64,000 nt of DNA. Source: Rhodococcus sp. IEGM 1381. GTDB taxonomy: Bacteria; Actinomycetota; Actinomycetes; Mycobacteriales; Mycobacteriaceae. Below the pieces are notes generated by a model that saw only the letters and a program-made list of their open reading frames with translations, did no database searches and was not told where the DNA came from. The stretch covers positions 1,798,001 to 1,862,000 of the forward strand of contig NZ_JASHKQ010000001.1 of assembly GCF_030056795.1 (NCBI RefSeq), read 5' to 3'. The position numbers and the translations under genes were made by a program. Shown piece after piece: positions 25,841-34,357 of the stretch; position 1 is the stretch's first letter, and every line of letters starts with the position of its first letter.

Positions 25841-25884
25841 CCGGTGTCGACCGACGTGAATTCCCCGAATGTCGGTCGACCGGT
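25841..25884. repeat. Inverted repeat upstream of desA1
   Basis: GTCGACCGAC (25846-25855) and GTCGGTCGAC (25871-25880) form a perfect 10-bp stem, extended imperfectly by CCGG...CCGG, around a 15-nt A+T-richer loop with GAATTC. It lies in the 263-bp gap between desA1 and tRNA-Lys, about 110 bp upstream of the desA1 start. It may be an operator or a 5'-UTR hairpin. I see no ORF in the gap. Confidence 0.5.
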
Positions 25885-25997
25885 CGGCCTTCGCGACTGT
25901 TGCAGTTCCCCCTGCACGTCGCTCTGTCTCGGCCGATCGTTACTGCCGAGTGTACGTACCGGGCAGGTGTGATCACCGTTGCCCGGGATGTATGTGG

Positions 25998-26070
25998 TGC
26001 CCCCAGTAGGACTCGAACCTACGACCTGCGGATTAAAAGTCCGTAGCTCTACCAACTGAGCTATAGGGGC
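25998..26070 (-). tRNA. tRNA-Lys (anticodon UUU)
   Basis: A 73-nt cloverleaf with acceptor stem GCCCCTA/TGGGGGC plus discriminator A, D-arm GCTCAGTTGGTAGAGC, anticodon loop CTTTTAA with UUU, and T-arm with GGTTCGAGTCC. No CCA is encoded. It lies between the secreted lipase gene and desA1, all on the minus strand. Confidence 0.97.
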
Positions 26071-26137
26071 GCGGCTCGAAAGTCTAACGGGCCGCGCAGC
26101 GCCGACGGCATGTACCCCCGACAGTGCTACCGACGCG

Positions 26138-27391
26138 TCAGCGTCCGAAGCTGCTGCATCCACTCGGCGCAGGAATACCGGCCAGGCGGTCGTCGATCCA
26201 GGCGAACGCACCGGGCATTCCGGTCACCGCGACCACGAGGTGCTCGCCGACGTATTCCTCCAATCGGACGCTCGCGCCGTTGGCGCACCACTCGTCGTAC
26301 AGGTTCTCGGCCCCTTCCGCGGGTATCCAGAACTCTTGCTGCCCGTGATAAATGAAGACGGGGGCGGTCGGTGTCTTGTCTCCACCCATGCGCGTCGACG
26401 CGATGATCTGCTCGGCGATCGACGTCCGATCGACGTCCGGAATGTCCGAAAGGGCCTGTGCTGGAATGGGAGCCACCAGGCCTCCCGGGGCAGTGAGATA
26501 GATGCACATGTCCTTGGCGATGGTGGCCAGGCGCAGACCGTTGGCGTTCATCAACGAGAACATCTCGGGATACTCTCGGGCCACTCCGAGCGTGGCCGAC
26601 AGGAACAGGGTCGACCCCACCGTTCCGTTGAGCGAATGCAGGAGAATGCGGTAATCGGTGGGTGCACCGCCGAACGCCACGCCGACGAGATTCACGTCCG
26701 GGGCGTAGGTGGGAGCCAGCTGCGCAGCCCATCCGGAAGCGATGGCACCCCCGGAATATCCCGTCGCGGCGATCGGAGACTCTGCAGGCAAGCCCAGCTC
26801 GGGCAGTTTCACCATGGCGCGGAGGGCGTCCAGGATGGCGTGGCCCGCCATCGTTCCCGACGCGTATCCCTGGCGCGGCCCCTGATGATCGGTGACGACG
26901 ACGGCGTAGTTCTTCGCCAGGAACGACTGCACCGGAACGATCTCCGGTGCGATTCCGCGAGGGAGGGTCCACGACGGAGCGCAGGTGTTTCCGAGTGAAT
27001 CGATGGCCATGTTGTACGCCACTACCGGCCGGCTCCCGGGTCCCGTCCACGGTGCCGAGGGCACGATGATCGTGGTGACACCCGCGACCGGCCGATCCTT
27101 GGAATCGGTGGTGCGGAACAGGATTTGCGTCGACCTGACGGGGGTCAGCAGCGGCCCGACGGTGACGTGTCGAGTTGCCAGGACGGAACCGGGTGGTTGC
27201 TGTTCGTAGCCGGCGGGCGGATCGAACCAGGGCTCGCCGAGCGGGGTGGGCAAGTAGAGGGCAGGATCGGGAACGGGGGCCACGAAGTTGCCGATCGGGT
27301 CTGCGATTGCCGTGCCGGTTGTGGGAAGCATCAGAAGCGAAACTGCGAAAACTGTTGTCACGGAACGAAATAGTCGGATGTATCCCCTCAT
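26138..27391 (-). CDS. Secreted triacylglycerol lipase (LIP family)
   Basis: A 417-residue exported lipase. An N-terminal signal peptide (about 31 residues, cleavage near AIA-DP) is followed by the secretory-lipase domain with oxyanion-region VVAYNMAIDSLG, VVVTDHQGPRQGYASG and the nucleophile elbow GYSGGA (about residue 200). Candidate acid and histidine residues lie in VFIYHGQQEFWIP and EEYVGEHLVV. The family hydrolyses long-chain acylglycerols outside the cell. It is monocistronic, with A+T-rich upstream DNA suggesting a strong or regulated promoter. Confidence 0.85.
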   Translation of the reverse strand: MRGYIRLFRSVTTVFAVSLLMLPTTGTAIADPIGNFVAPVPDPALYLPTPLGEPWFDPPAGYEQQPPGSVLATRHVTVGPLLTPVRSTQILFRTTDSKDRPVAGVTTIIVPSAPWTGPGSRPVVAYNMAIDSLGNTCAPSWTLPRGIAPEIVPVQSFLAKNYAVVVTDHQGPRQGYASGTMAGHAILDALRAMVKLPELGLPAESPIAATGYSGGAIASGWAAQLAPTYAPDVNLVGVAFGGAPTDYRILLHSLNGTVGSTLFLSATLGVAREYPEMFSLMNANGLRLATIAKDMCIYLTAPGGLVAPIPAQALSDIPDVDRTSIAEQIIASTRMGGDKTPTAPVFIYHGQQEFWIPAEGAENLYDEWCANGASVRLEEYVGEHLVVAVTGMPGAFAWIDDRLAGIPAPSGCSSFGR

Positions 27392-27852
27392 GGCAGCACT
27401 CGTTTCCGATAGGCAGAGCCGGCTGTGTGATGCAGTTCACAGTAAAGTGATGCGGTCGCGAATGATGCGAGATACGGCGAAAGTATTGAAAACGTTATCT
27501 ACTGATCTGTTCGACATCGATTATCCAACATGATGTTTGGCTGTATTCGAAATATGTATGCGTGTAAAATACTGGTGTGCAACAGATTTAATTTGCTAAC
27601 GAGCCTGGCGAATCGATTGATCTCGAGACTTGTTACGGGCAAATGTAATTCGGCTGTCAACTGAAAGCGAGGCACGTGCCCGAGACTGTCGGGCAACGCG
27701 TCGGCGGTTCCGTTCTCGAGGTGTCGATCGGGCGATGCGCGCGCTTTCGGCTTCGGATCCGGTGACGGCACGGGTAGTCGCGGTAGAGGTGCGATGCGGC
27801 GGCGGTGCGATGCGGACAGGTGGTTGTGGGTGGGCGGTGCCCCGGCAGTGAA

Positions 27853-27892
27853 GCGGCTCGAGTGCGCACCCCCTGCAGCGCACTCGAGCCGC
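27853..27892. repeat. 15-bp perfect inverted repeat in gene-free DNA
   Basis: Arms at 27853-27867 and 27878-27892 (GCGGCTCGAGTGCGC and its complement) are perfectly paired around a 10-nt loop. No gene ends within 450 bp on either strand, so it is not an obvious terminator. It could be the end of an unannotated small RNA or a dispersed palindromic element. Confidence 0.7.
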
Positions 27893-27998
27893 GCAGACCA
27901 TACCATCGGGCTTGTTTCGGTTGCCTAATCAAATATTCTGTCGGCAGTGTCCGTCGAACCGAACCGCTGGTGAGTCGACTCGTGTGTCGTTCGGGTGA

Positions 27999-28017
27999 AG
28001 TACTCTCTATCTGTACT
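27999..28017. promoter_or_regulatory. Operator-like dyad before the ScbR-like regulator
   Basis: AGTAC (27999-28003) and GTACT (28013-28017) form an inverted repeat with a 9-nt spacer, about 45 bp upstream of the TetR start. Autoregulation is usual in this family, and the position would overlap the promoter. Inferred from sequence symmetry only. Confidence 0.4.
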
Positions 28018-28061
28018 ACCTGTGGATACGCAGGGCGCTTGGGCTCGGAGGCACGAAGTAA

Positions 28062-28730
28062 ATGGCACAACAGGAGCGCGCACGGCGGACCCGGGCGGCC
28101 ATCGTAGAGGCGGCGGCGGCGGAGTTCGCCAAGCGCGGATATGCAGCAGCATCCGTCAACACCATCTTGGAAGGCTCGAACGCCACCAAGGGGGCGATGT
28201 ATTTCCATTTCCAATCCAAGGAGGATCTGGCCAGAGCGGTGCTCGCGGCCGGGTTGGATCGGTACGTGGCGATAACGGAGAAGTGGGCCGACACCACTGC
28301 ACACCCCTTCTATGTCATCCGGGGGATCGTGGACGACATCGCGCAGAACTTTCAGAACGACGTGATCGTGCGCGCAGAATTTCGGCTGATAGTCGAGCCC
28401 GAGTTCTACGCCGAGGTTCATTCCGGCGGCGGTCGAGTCTGGGGAGCGCAAGGTCACATGCAGGCCGAGCGCGCTCTGGCGATGGGGGACCTCAAGCCGG
28501 AGTTCGAAGCGGCCAAGTTCGTCCGCGTGCTCGCCGCGTCGATGGCAGGTCAGCGCTACATGTCCGATCTGGTCGCCGACCACGCCGACCTGCGCGAGCG
28601 GTTCGAGGAGTCCGTCGAGGTCGTTCTGTTGGCGATGGCGTCGGAACGTTGGCTTGCCGAATTCAAACTGCACGGGTGGGAACAGTTCGGCGAGAACTAC
28701 GCAAAAACCACCTCTGACCTGCCGGTTTGA
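28062..28730 (+). CDS. TetR-family regulator of the ScbR/ArpA (butyrolactone receptor) type
   Basis: A 222-residue repressor. The N-terminal TetR helix-turn-helix reads RAAIVEAAAAEFAKRGYAAASVNTILEGSNATKGAMYFHFQSKEDLARAVL. The N-ATKGAMYFHF-SKE-LA pattern is typical of gamma-butyrolactone-receptor homologues of Streptomyces. Ligand-domain tryptophans (WGAQGHMQAERAL) are also present. No butyrolactone synthase (AfsA) gene is visible nearby, so the ligand is unknown. A dyad at 27999-28017 may be its own operator. The gene is isolated, followed by tRNA-Glu. Confidence 0.8.
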   Translation: MAQQERARRTRAAIVEAAAAEFAKRGYAAASVNTILEGSNATKGAMYFHFQSKEDLARAVLAAGLDRYVAITEKWADTTAHPFYVIRGIVDDIAQNFQNDVIVRAEFRLIVEPEFYAEVHSGGGRVWGAQGHMQAERALAMGDLKPEFEAAKFVRVLAASMAGQRYMSDLVADHADLRERFEESVEVVLLAMASERWLAEFKLHGWEQFGENYAKTTSDLPV

Positions 28731-28809
28731 GATTTGCTGGGAAAGTGTCCTAAGCTATCCCAGCTCCCAACGGAACGCCGTTGAGGGTAACGTCGAAGCA
28801 GTTCGGCGG

Positions 28810-28882
28810 GCCCCCTTCGTCTAGCGGCCTAGGACGCCGCCCTTTCAAGGCGGTAGCGCGGGTTCGAATCCCGTAGGGGGTA
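28810..28882 (+). tRNA. tRNA-Glu (anticodon UUC)
   Basis: A 73-nt cloverleaf: acceptor GCCCCCT paired with AGGGGGT, D-arm GTCTAGCGGCCTAGGAC, anticodon arm CCGCCCTTTCAAGGCGG with UUC, and T-arm CGGGTTCGAATCCCG. No encoded CCA. First of three clustered tRNA genes. Confidence 0.97.
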
Positions 28883-29006
28883 CGTAGGAAGAGATCGGTT
28901 TGACAACCCGGTCGGCAGTAAAGCAGTCTTCGTCTCACTCTTCACGGGGTGCGGATTTGCAGTTCGGAGAGTTACTGCGCTAGAAATAGCGCGGCAACAA
29001 CAGCAA

Positions 29007-29080
29007 GGCCCTGTGGCGCAGTTGGTTAGCGCGCCGCCCTGTCACGGCGGAGGTCGCGGGTTCGAGTCCCGTCAGGGTCG
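29007..29080 (+). tRNA. tRNA-Asp (anticodon GUC)
   Basis: A 74-nt cloverleaf: acceptor GGCCCTG with CAGGGTC and discriminator G, D-arm GCGCAGTTGGTTAGCGC, anticodon loop CTGTCAC with GUC, and T-arm CGGGTTCGAGTCCCG. No encoded CCA. Confidence 0.97.
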
Positions 29081-29136
29081 CAACATCGGTGCGAAATCAC
29101 CGACATTGCGATGGCATTGTTTCACCGGTGCCGCCC

Positions 29137-29213
29137 GGCCAGGTAGCTCAGTTGGTACGAGCGTCCGCCTGAAAAGCGGAAGGTCGTCGGTTCGATCCCG
29201 ACTCTGGCCACCA
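29137..29213 (+). tRNA. tRNA-Phe (anticodon GAA), CCA encoded
   Basis: A cloverleaf with acceptor GGCCAGG/TCTGGCC, anticodon loop CTGAAAA with GAA, T-arm GTCGGTTCGATCCCGAC and a genomically encoded CCA at 29211-29213. The D-loop (GTTGGTACGAGC) is one base longer than the common actinobacterial form. The Glu-Asp-Phe order is typical of Mycobacteriales. Confidence 0.97.
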
Positions 29214-29238
29214 CGGTTTTGGATCGACATGCACGACG

Positions 29239-29271
29239 AAAGCCCCTTCCGGTACCCGGGAGGGGCTTTTT
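29239..29271 (+). terminator. Terminator after the tRNA cluster
   Basis: A 14-bp stem (29239-29252 with 29256-29269, one G-U pair) with a 3-nt loop, ending in a five-T tract. It closes the tRNA-Phe transcript 26 bp past its CCA. Confidence 0.93.
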
Positions 29272-29330
29272 CGTGGTCACGACGCCTCCGTGCTGTGACG
29301 ACAGTGCCCATCGAGCGATATGGTCGACGC

Positions 29331-29903
29331 GTGGACGTGATCGATCGAGCGCAAGAGGATCTGGCGCGTGGAGACATCGTCGGTGCTCGGGATCGGCTCG
29401 TTCGCGCCCTGCGTCGAAACCCGGCCTCGCCGGGCATTCTCGAACTGCTCGCGTACACCCATCTGGTGCTCGGCGATCGCGCGGCCGCAGGCGCGGCATG
29501 GTTCCTCACCGACAAATCCGACGACGATCCAACGGCGTCGGCTGCATTGGCCGCACTGGAGAAGCGGTACCGGTCACCGTTGGCCCTCGCCGAGGCCCTT
29601 CCCATCCACGCGCCCTCGGACTGGTATCCGGCCCGGGCTCGGATGCGCCTCGAACGACTTCAGGCCGCCGTCGAAGCCAATGGTCAGCGCTGGGTGCCGC
29701 CGCGTGACGTCGTCTACTTCGACGAGGACGGGCTGAACTCCGACGACTTCTACGATTCGACCATCGATTCTGATGCCGAATACGACGGCGACCGAACCGG
29801 GTCGAGCTACCGCTCGGTGCGACAGCGTGCGATCGCGGCTGCCATCGTCATCGCCATCGCGGCCACGTCGGCATCGGTAGTCCTGGCGCTGATCTTCGGG
29901 TGA
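29331..29903 (+). CDS. DUF6584-like protein with C-terminal membrane anchor
   Basis: About 190 residues from GTG 29331 (VDVIDRAQEDLARGD). The first 85 residues resemble a TPR-like helical repeat (ARDRLVRALRRNPASPGILELLAYTHLVLGDRAAAGAAWFLTD), as in DUF6584 proteins. An acidic stretch (SDDFYDSTIDSDAEYDGD) precedes one C-terminal transmembrane helix (IAAAIVIAIAATSASVVLALIF), giving a tail-anchored topology. An open frame continues upstream through tRNA-Asp and tRNA-Phe but cannot be coding there. Function unknown. Confidence 0.75.
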   Translation: MDVIDRAQEDLARGDIVGARDRLVRALRRNPASPGILELLAYTHLVLGDRAAAGAAWFLTDKSDDDPTASAALAALEKRYRSPLALAEALPIHAPSDWYPARARMRLERLQAAVEANGQRWVPPRDVVYFDEDGLNSDDFYDSTIDSDAEYDGDRTGSSYRSVRQRAIAAAIVIAIAATSASVVLALIFG

Positions 29904-29988
29904 CGAACGGTTCCTGGACGGGAGACTCGGCGCTGAGCGTAGAGTCGCGTAGGAAATTCTGGCCGACGACCGAGGGCGACTTCTTTCC

Positions 29989-30288
29989 ATGGGCACAGTG
30001 AACGGCGCATCCTCACCACCGAGGGACGACAACTATGCCGTCAACCTCGAACAGGCAAGGGTCTTCGCCCGAGGGTTGGCCGAACACATCCAGACGTGCT
30101 CGGCGTCCATAGAAAGTGCGCAGTCGAAGGCGTTTCGGGCTCGCGCGGACCGCGCAGAATCCCGGGCCCGAGCGTTCGAGTCCGAGGCGTCGGCGCTCCG
30201 GGCCGAGCTCTACGAGATGTACCGCCACATCGATGCGATGACGGCCCGGTTTCCGGAACTGAGCACCGATCCGGCTGTGCGCGGCTAG
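29989..30288 (+). CDS. Small coiled-coil protein, function unknown
   Basis: A 99-residue hydrophilic protein. After a flexible N-terminus (MGTVNGASSPPRDDN), residues 20-85 are an almost unbroken amphipathic helix rich in Ala, Arg and Glu (AFRARADRAESRARAFESEASALRAEL), a likely coiled coil. ATG 29989 starts the ORF. It converges on the ANTAR gene, whose stop is 12 bp away. I do not recognise the family. Confidence 0.6.
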   Translation: MGTVNGASSPPRDDNYAVNLEQARVFARGLAEHIQTCSASIESAQSKAFRARADRAESRARAFESEASALRAELYEMYRHIDAMTARFPELSTDPAVRG

Positions 30289-30300
30289 TGCCCCGGCCTA

Positions 30301-30600
30301 TCAGACGGCTGCGGAATCGGTGACCGAGCCGAAGGTCGCCTCTGCGCCCCGGCGGCCGAGCGCTGATCCCCACACCTCGAACACCGCATCGGTGGCAGAC
30401 GAACGCTCGATGTCGCGTCCCTCCGCGACGGTGATGAGTGTGCGGGAGAGCTCGAACAGACTGACTCGGTGTTTTCTCGCGGTCGTGAACAGCTCGTCGA
30501 TGGCGTCGGCGACGGATCCGCCGTGGATGCCGATGAGCACTCCGGTTGCGATGTCCACGTGGGTGCGAGATGCAGGCGATTCGGGCAGTCTGTCGGTCAT
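30301..30600 (-). CDS. Stand-alone ANTAR-domain protein
   Basis: A 99-residue protein. Residues 13-65 fit the three-helix ANTAR RNA-binding domain: SRTHVDIATGVLIGIHGGSVADAIDELFTTARKHRVSLFELSRTLI, with the expected A-GVL and final aliphatic residues. ANTAR domains bind paired hexaloop hairpins in nascent RNA and act as antiterminators. It has no GAF or receiver sensor domain, so the signal input must come from another protein or the domain acts constitutively. The RNA target is unknown. Confidence 0.75.
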   Translation of the reverse strand: MTDRLPESPASRTHVDIATGVLIGIHGGSVADAIDELFTTARKHRVSLFELSRTLITVAEGRDIERSSATDAVFEVWGSALGRRGAEATFGSVTDSAAV

Positions 30601-30690
30601 CTTTTTCCTCGAGATGGTGTGGTCGGTGCGGATGACCGAAGCGGATTCTGGCGTCGAGCGGGCTTCACTGTCTCACACGGACATGACATT

Positions 30691-31275
30691 TCATACCGTC
30701 GGTTTTGCCCGTACGTGCATCCGCTCGCCCTGGGGTCCGAACAGGCTCAGCAGCTCCACCGGACGGTTCCCGACGGCACCGAACCAGTGCGGTACCCGGG
30801 TGTCGAATTCTGCTGCCTCACCGGGTTTCATCGTCAGATCGTGCTCGCCGAGAATCAGTCGCAGGGTGCCGTCGAGAACGTAGAGCCACTCGTACCCTTC
30901 GTGCGTTCTGGGGCGAGGCTCGGAGTCCTCGGGTCGAACCAGAAGCTTGTAGGCCTGCAGTCCGCCCGGACGCAGGGTCAGGGGAAGAATGGTCACGTGT
31001 TCGCGAACAGTGGCCGTCGTGCGTACCCGAGGGTCGGCGACGGGCGGCGCGGTCACCAGATCGTCGAGCGCCATCTGATGGGCCCGGGCTATCGGCCACA
31101 GGAGTTCCAGGCTCGGCTTGCGGTCGCCGGATTCGAGACGCGAGAGCGTGCTGATCGAGATTCCCGTGGTCTCGGACAGTGACGCCAGGGTGGTGTTCTT
31201 CTCCATCCTGATGCGCTTGAGACGGGGACCGAGGCCGGCGATGACCTCGTCGAGGCTTGCCACTGCTTCCTTCAT
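30691..31275 (-). CDS. XRE-family regulator with C-terminal cupin domain
   Basis: A 194-residue regulator: an N-terminal helix-turn-helix (LKRIRMEKNTTLASLSETTGISISTLSRLESGDRKPSLELL, residues 18-60) joined to a C-terminal cupin_2 barrel (THEGYEWLYVLDGTLRLILGEHDLTMKPGEAAEFDTRVPHWFG). Such proteins sense a small ligand through the cupin and repress catabolic or efflux genes. It begins at ATG 31275 with A+T-richer DNA upstream. No obvious target operon lies adjacent, so autoregulation or a distant target is likely. Confidence 0.88.
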   Translation of the reverse strand: MKEAVASLDEVIAGLGPRLKRIRMEKNTTLASLSETTGISISTLSRLESGDRKPSLELLWPIARAHQMALDDLVTAPPVADPRVRTTATVREHVTILPLTLRPGGLQAYKLLVRPEDSEPRPRTHEGYEWLYVLDGTLRLILGEHDLTMKPGEAAEFDTRVPHWFGAVGNRPVELLSLFGPQGERMHVRAKPTV

Positions 31276-31348
31276 CCCTTCATTGCAGTTTCGGCAAATG
31301 AATTTGTCAAGTCACGCCGGTGAACCGGTGGCAAGCTGCGCATCGGAA

Positions 31349-32281
31349 TCAGATGCGTCCAGGTGCTCCTGCCGTCGGTAGTTGCGCAGGCGGATCGAGA
31401 CTCCGATTGCTCTCGAACCGTCGGGTCAGGCCAGTGAGTGGATCGACGAATTCGATCGAGCGGGCCAGCAGCCGGAGCGGATCGGAGTAGTCGTCGTGGG
31501 CGACCTCACGGAACGACGGATAGAAGTTGTCACCGACGATCGGAATGCCCAACGAGCACAGATGAACCCGAAGTTGATGCGTCTTCCCGGTACGGGGGTG
31601 CAATCGATACAGGCCGTAGGATCCGACGGTGTCGACCAGATCCACGAGTGTCTCGGCGTTGGGTTCACCCGGTACCTCTCGGGCCTGAAGAACGCTGCGC
31701 TCTTTGATGATTCGACTGTGCACCGTCAGCGGAAAGTCGAGATCCTGCGAGAGTGGGGCGATTGCCTCGTATTGCTTGGTGATGGTGCGTTGAGCGAACA
31801 GCTCCTGGTACGGCCGGCGAGCCTGTTGCCGCACGGTGAACACCAGAACCCCCGCGGTGAGCCTGTCCAGACGGTGCGCCGGGCTCAGCTCGGGCAGGTC
31901 GAATCGGCGTCGGAGCAGAACGAGGGCCGAGCGAGCGACGTATGCGCCGCGCGGAGTGGTGGCCAGAAAATGCGGCTTGTCGACCACCAGTAGATTCTCG
32001 TCGCGATGGAGTACGTCGAGGGAGAACGGAACCGTCGGCTCCACCGGCGGATCGCGGTAGAGGTAGATGTCGGCGCGTGGTCTCGCGAGCGTCGCCGAAT
32101 CGATGGGTATGCCTGCCGCGTCGACGATTTCACCGCCTGACACCTTCTCGGTCAGCCTCACCGCGTCCTGCGGAAACCGTGCACGCAGGTACTCGAGCAC
32201 GGTGGCCCCGGTTGCGATATCGGGCATCCGGACCCGAGTGGGGTCGAGGCCGTCGCGCAACGGCAGGGGAGCGGCGGGCAT
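31349..32281 (-). CDS. RluA-family pseudouridine synthase
   Basis: A 310-residue enzyme converting uridine to pseudouridine in rRNA or tRNA. The catalytic aspartate is in SPAHRLDRLTAGVLVFT (about residue 140), and RTGKTHQLRVHLCSLGIPIVGD follows in the C-terminal half, both RluA signatures. The first 80 residues may be an S4-like or family-specific extension. ATG 32281 (MPAAPLPLRDG) is used; the longer frame to 32494 runs through the neighbouring terminator and gene and is rejected. Confidence 0.88.
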   Translation of the reverse strand: MPAAPLPLRDGLDPTRVRMPDIATGATVLEYLRARFPQDAVRLTEKVSGGEIVDAAGIPIDSATLARPRADIYLYRDPPVEPTVPFSLDVLHRDENLLVVDKPHFLATTPRGAYVARSALVLLRRRFDLPELSPAHRLDRLTAGVLVFTVRQQARRPYQELFAQRTITKQYEAIAPLSQDLDFPLTVHSRIIKERSVLQAREVPGEPNAETLVDLVDTVGSYGLYRLHPRTGKTHQLRVHLCSLGIPIVGDNFYPSFREVAHDDYSDPLRLLARSIEFVDPLTGLTRRFESNRSLDPPAQLPTAGAPGRI

Positions 32282-32310
32282 GGTCACGACTGTAATCGGT
32301 CGGCATGGAA

Positions 32311-32341
32311 ACACCCCGGCCGGAAATTCCGGCCGGGGTGT
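32311..32341 (-). terminator. Terminator of the NADP-dependent oxidoreductase gene
   Basis: A perfect 13-bp stem (32311-32323 with 32329-32341) with a 5-nt AT loop; on the minus strand it is followed by TTTCC. It lies 30 bp past the stop of the 32371-33366 gene and just upstream of the pseudouridine synthase start. Confidence 0.85.
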
Positions 32342-32370
32342 GGTCTGCGGTGGAACCGTTCGGGTCCGAC

Positions 32371-33366
<996 letters not shown>

Positions 33367-33378
33367 GGTGATGTGTCC

Positions 33379-33800
<422 letters not shown>

Positions 33801-33804
<4 letters not shown>

Positions 33805-34259
33805 GATTCTCCTTCTGTCGTGCGCGAATCGGTGTGATGCAGAGCGCTCGTCAATGCGTCGAGCGCTTCCTTGAGCCTGACGAGATCGTCGATTCCCATG
33901 CCGGTCTTCTCGGCCAGCTTGCGTGGGAGGTCGAGTGCCTTCGCGCGCATGGCGCTGCCGGTCTCGGTGAGGTGGATTTCGACGCGGCGTTCGTCGGTGC
34001 TCAGTCGTCGACGCTCGATGAAACCGAGGCCTTCGAGTCGCTTGAGCATCGGCGAGAGAGTGCCGGTGTCCAGCTCGAGTTCGGCGCAGATCTCCTTGAC
34101 GCCGCGCCCGTCCTTCTCCCACAGCACCAGCAGCACGAGGTACTGCGGATACGTGACGCCGAGCTCGTCGAGCATCGGGCGATACACCGCGGTCGTAGCC
34201 CGCGATGCGGAGTACAGCGCGAAGCACACCTGACGGTCGAGTGCGAGTTCGTTGATCAC
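33801..34259 (-). CDS. ohrR: MarR-family organic-peroxide sensor OhrR
   Basis: A 152-residue MarR repressor with the peroxide-sensing N-terminal cysteine in LDRQVCFALYSASRA (about residue 11) and the winged helix VKEICAELELDTGTLSPMLKRLEGLGFIERRRLSTDERRVEIHLT. Oxidation of the cysteine releases DNA and derepresses ohr. The minus-strand promoter reads TTGCGC, 17 bp, TACTGT just upstream of the start, with a dyad-like GTTGCGCACAAC overlapping its -35, a plausible autoregulatory operator. Confidence 0.9.
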
Positions 34260-34307
34260 CTCACGTACAGTAGTGCACGGTTAAGTTGTGCGCAACCTAT
34301 CTCTCCG

Positions 34308-34351
34308 ATGTGCATGGAACTTCGTAGCCTGCTAAGAAGTTCCATGCACAT
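34308..34351. terminator. Hairpin between the siderophore-binding protein gene and ohrR
   Basis: Perfect 16-bp arms (34308-34323 and 34336-34351) around a 12-nt loop, located 6 bp past the stop of the minus-strand lipoprotein gene and upstream of the ohrR promoter. Most likely the terminator of the lipoprotein gene. Confidence 0.8.
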
Positions 34352-34357
34352 GGGCGG

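Larger units (their letters stand above)
27392..28061. other. 670-bp gap without a convincing gene
   Basis: No ORF here has actinobacterial coding character. The first 250 bp (27400-27650) are markedly A+T-richer than the surroundings and probably hold the promoter of the divergent lipase gene. A strong isolated inverted repeat follows at 27853-27892. Short direct repeats GTGCGATGCGG occur near 27790-27820. The last 60 bp hold the operator-like dyad of the TetR gene. Confidence 0.6.

Noticed and set aside
27657-28673. 338-codon minus-strand ORF
   Set aside because: Mostly antisense to the TetR regulator; the remainder spans the gene-free gap without family resemblance.
28750-28938. 62-codon minus-strand ORF
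   Set aside because: It overlaps tRNA-Glu on the opposite strand and has no coding support.
29013-29330. Upstream part of the long ORF ending at 29903
   Set aside because: It reads through tRNA-Asp, tRNA-Phe and a T-tract terminator, so it cannot be protein-coding.
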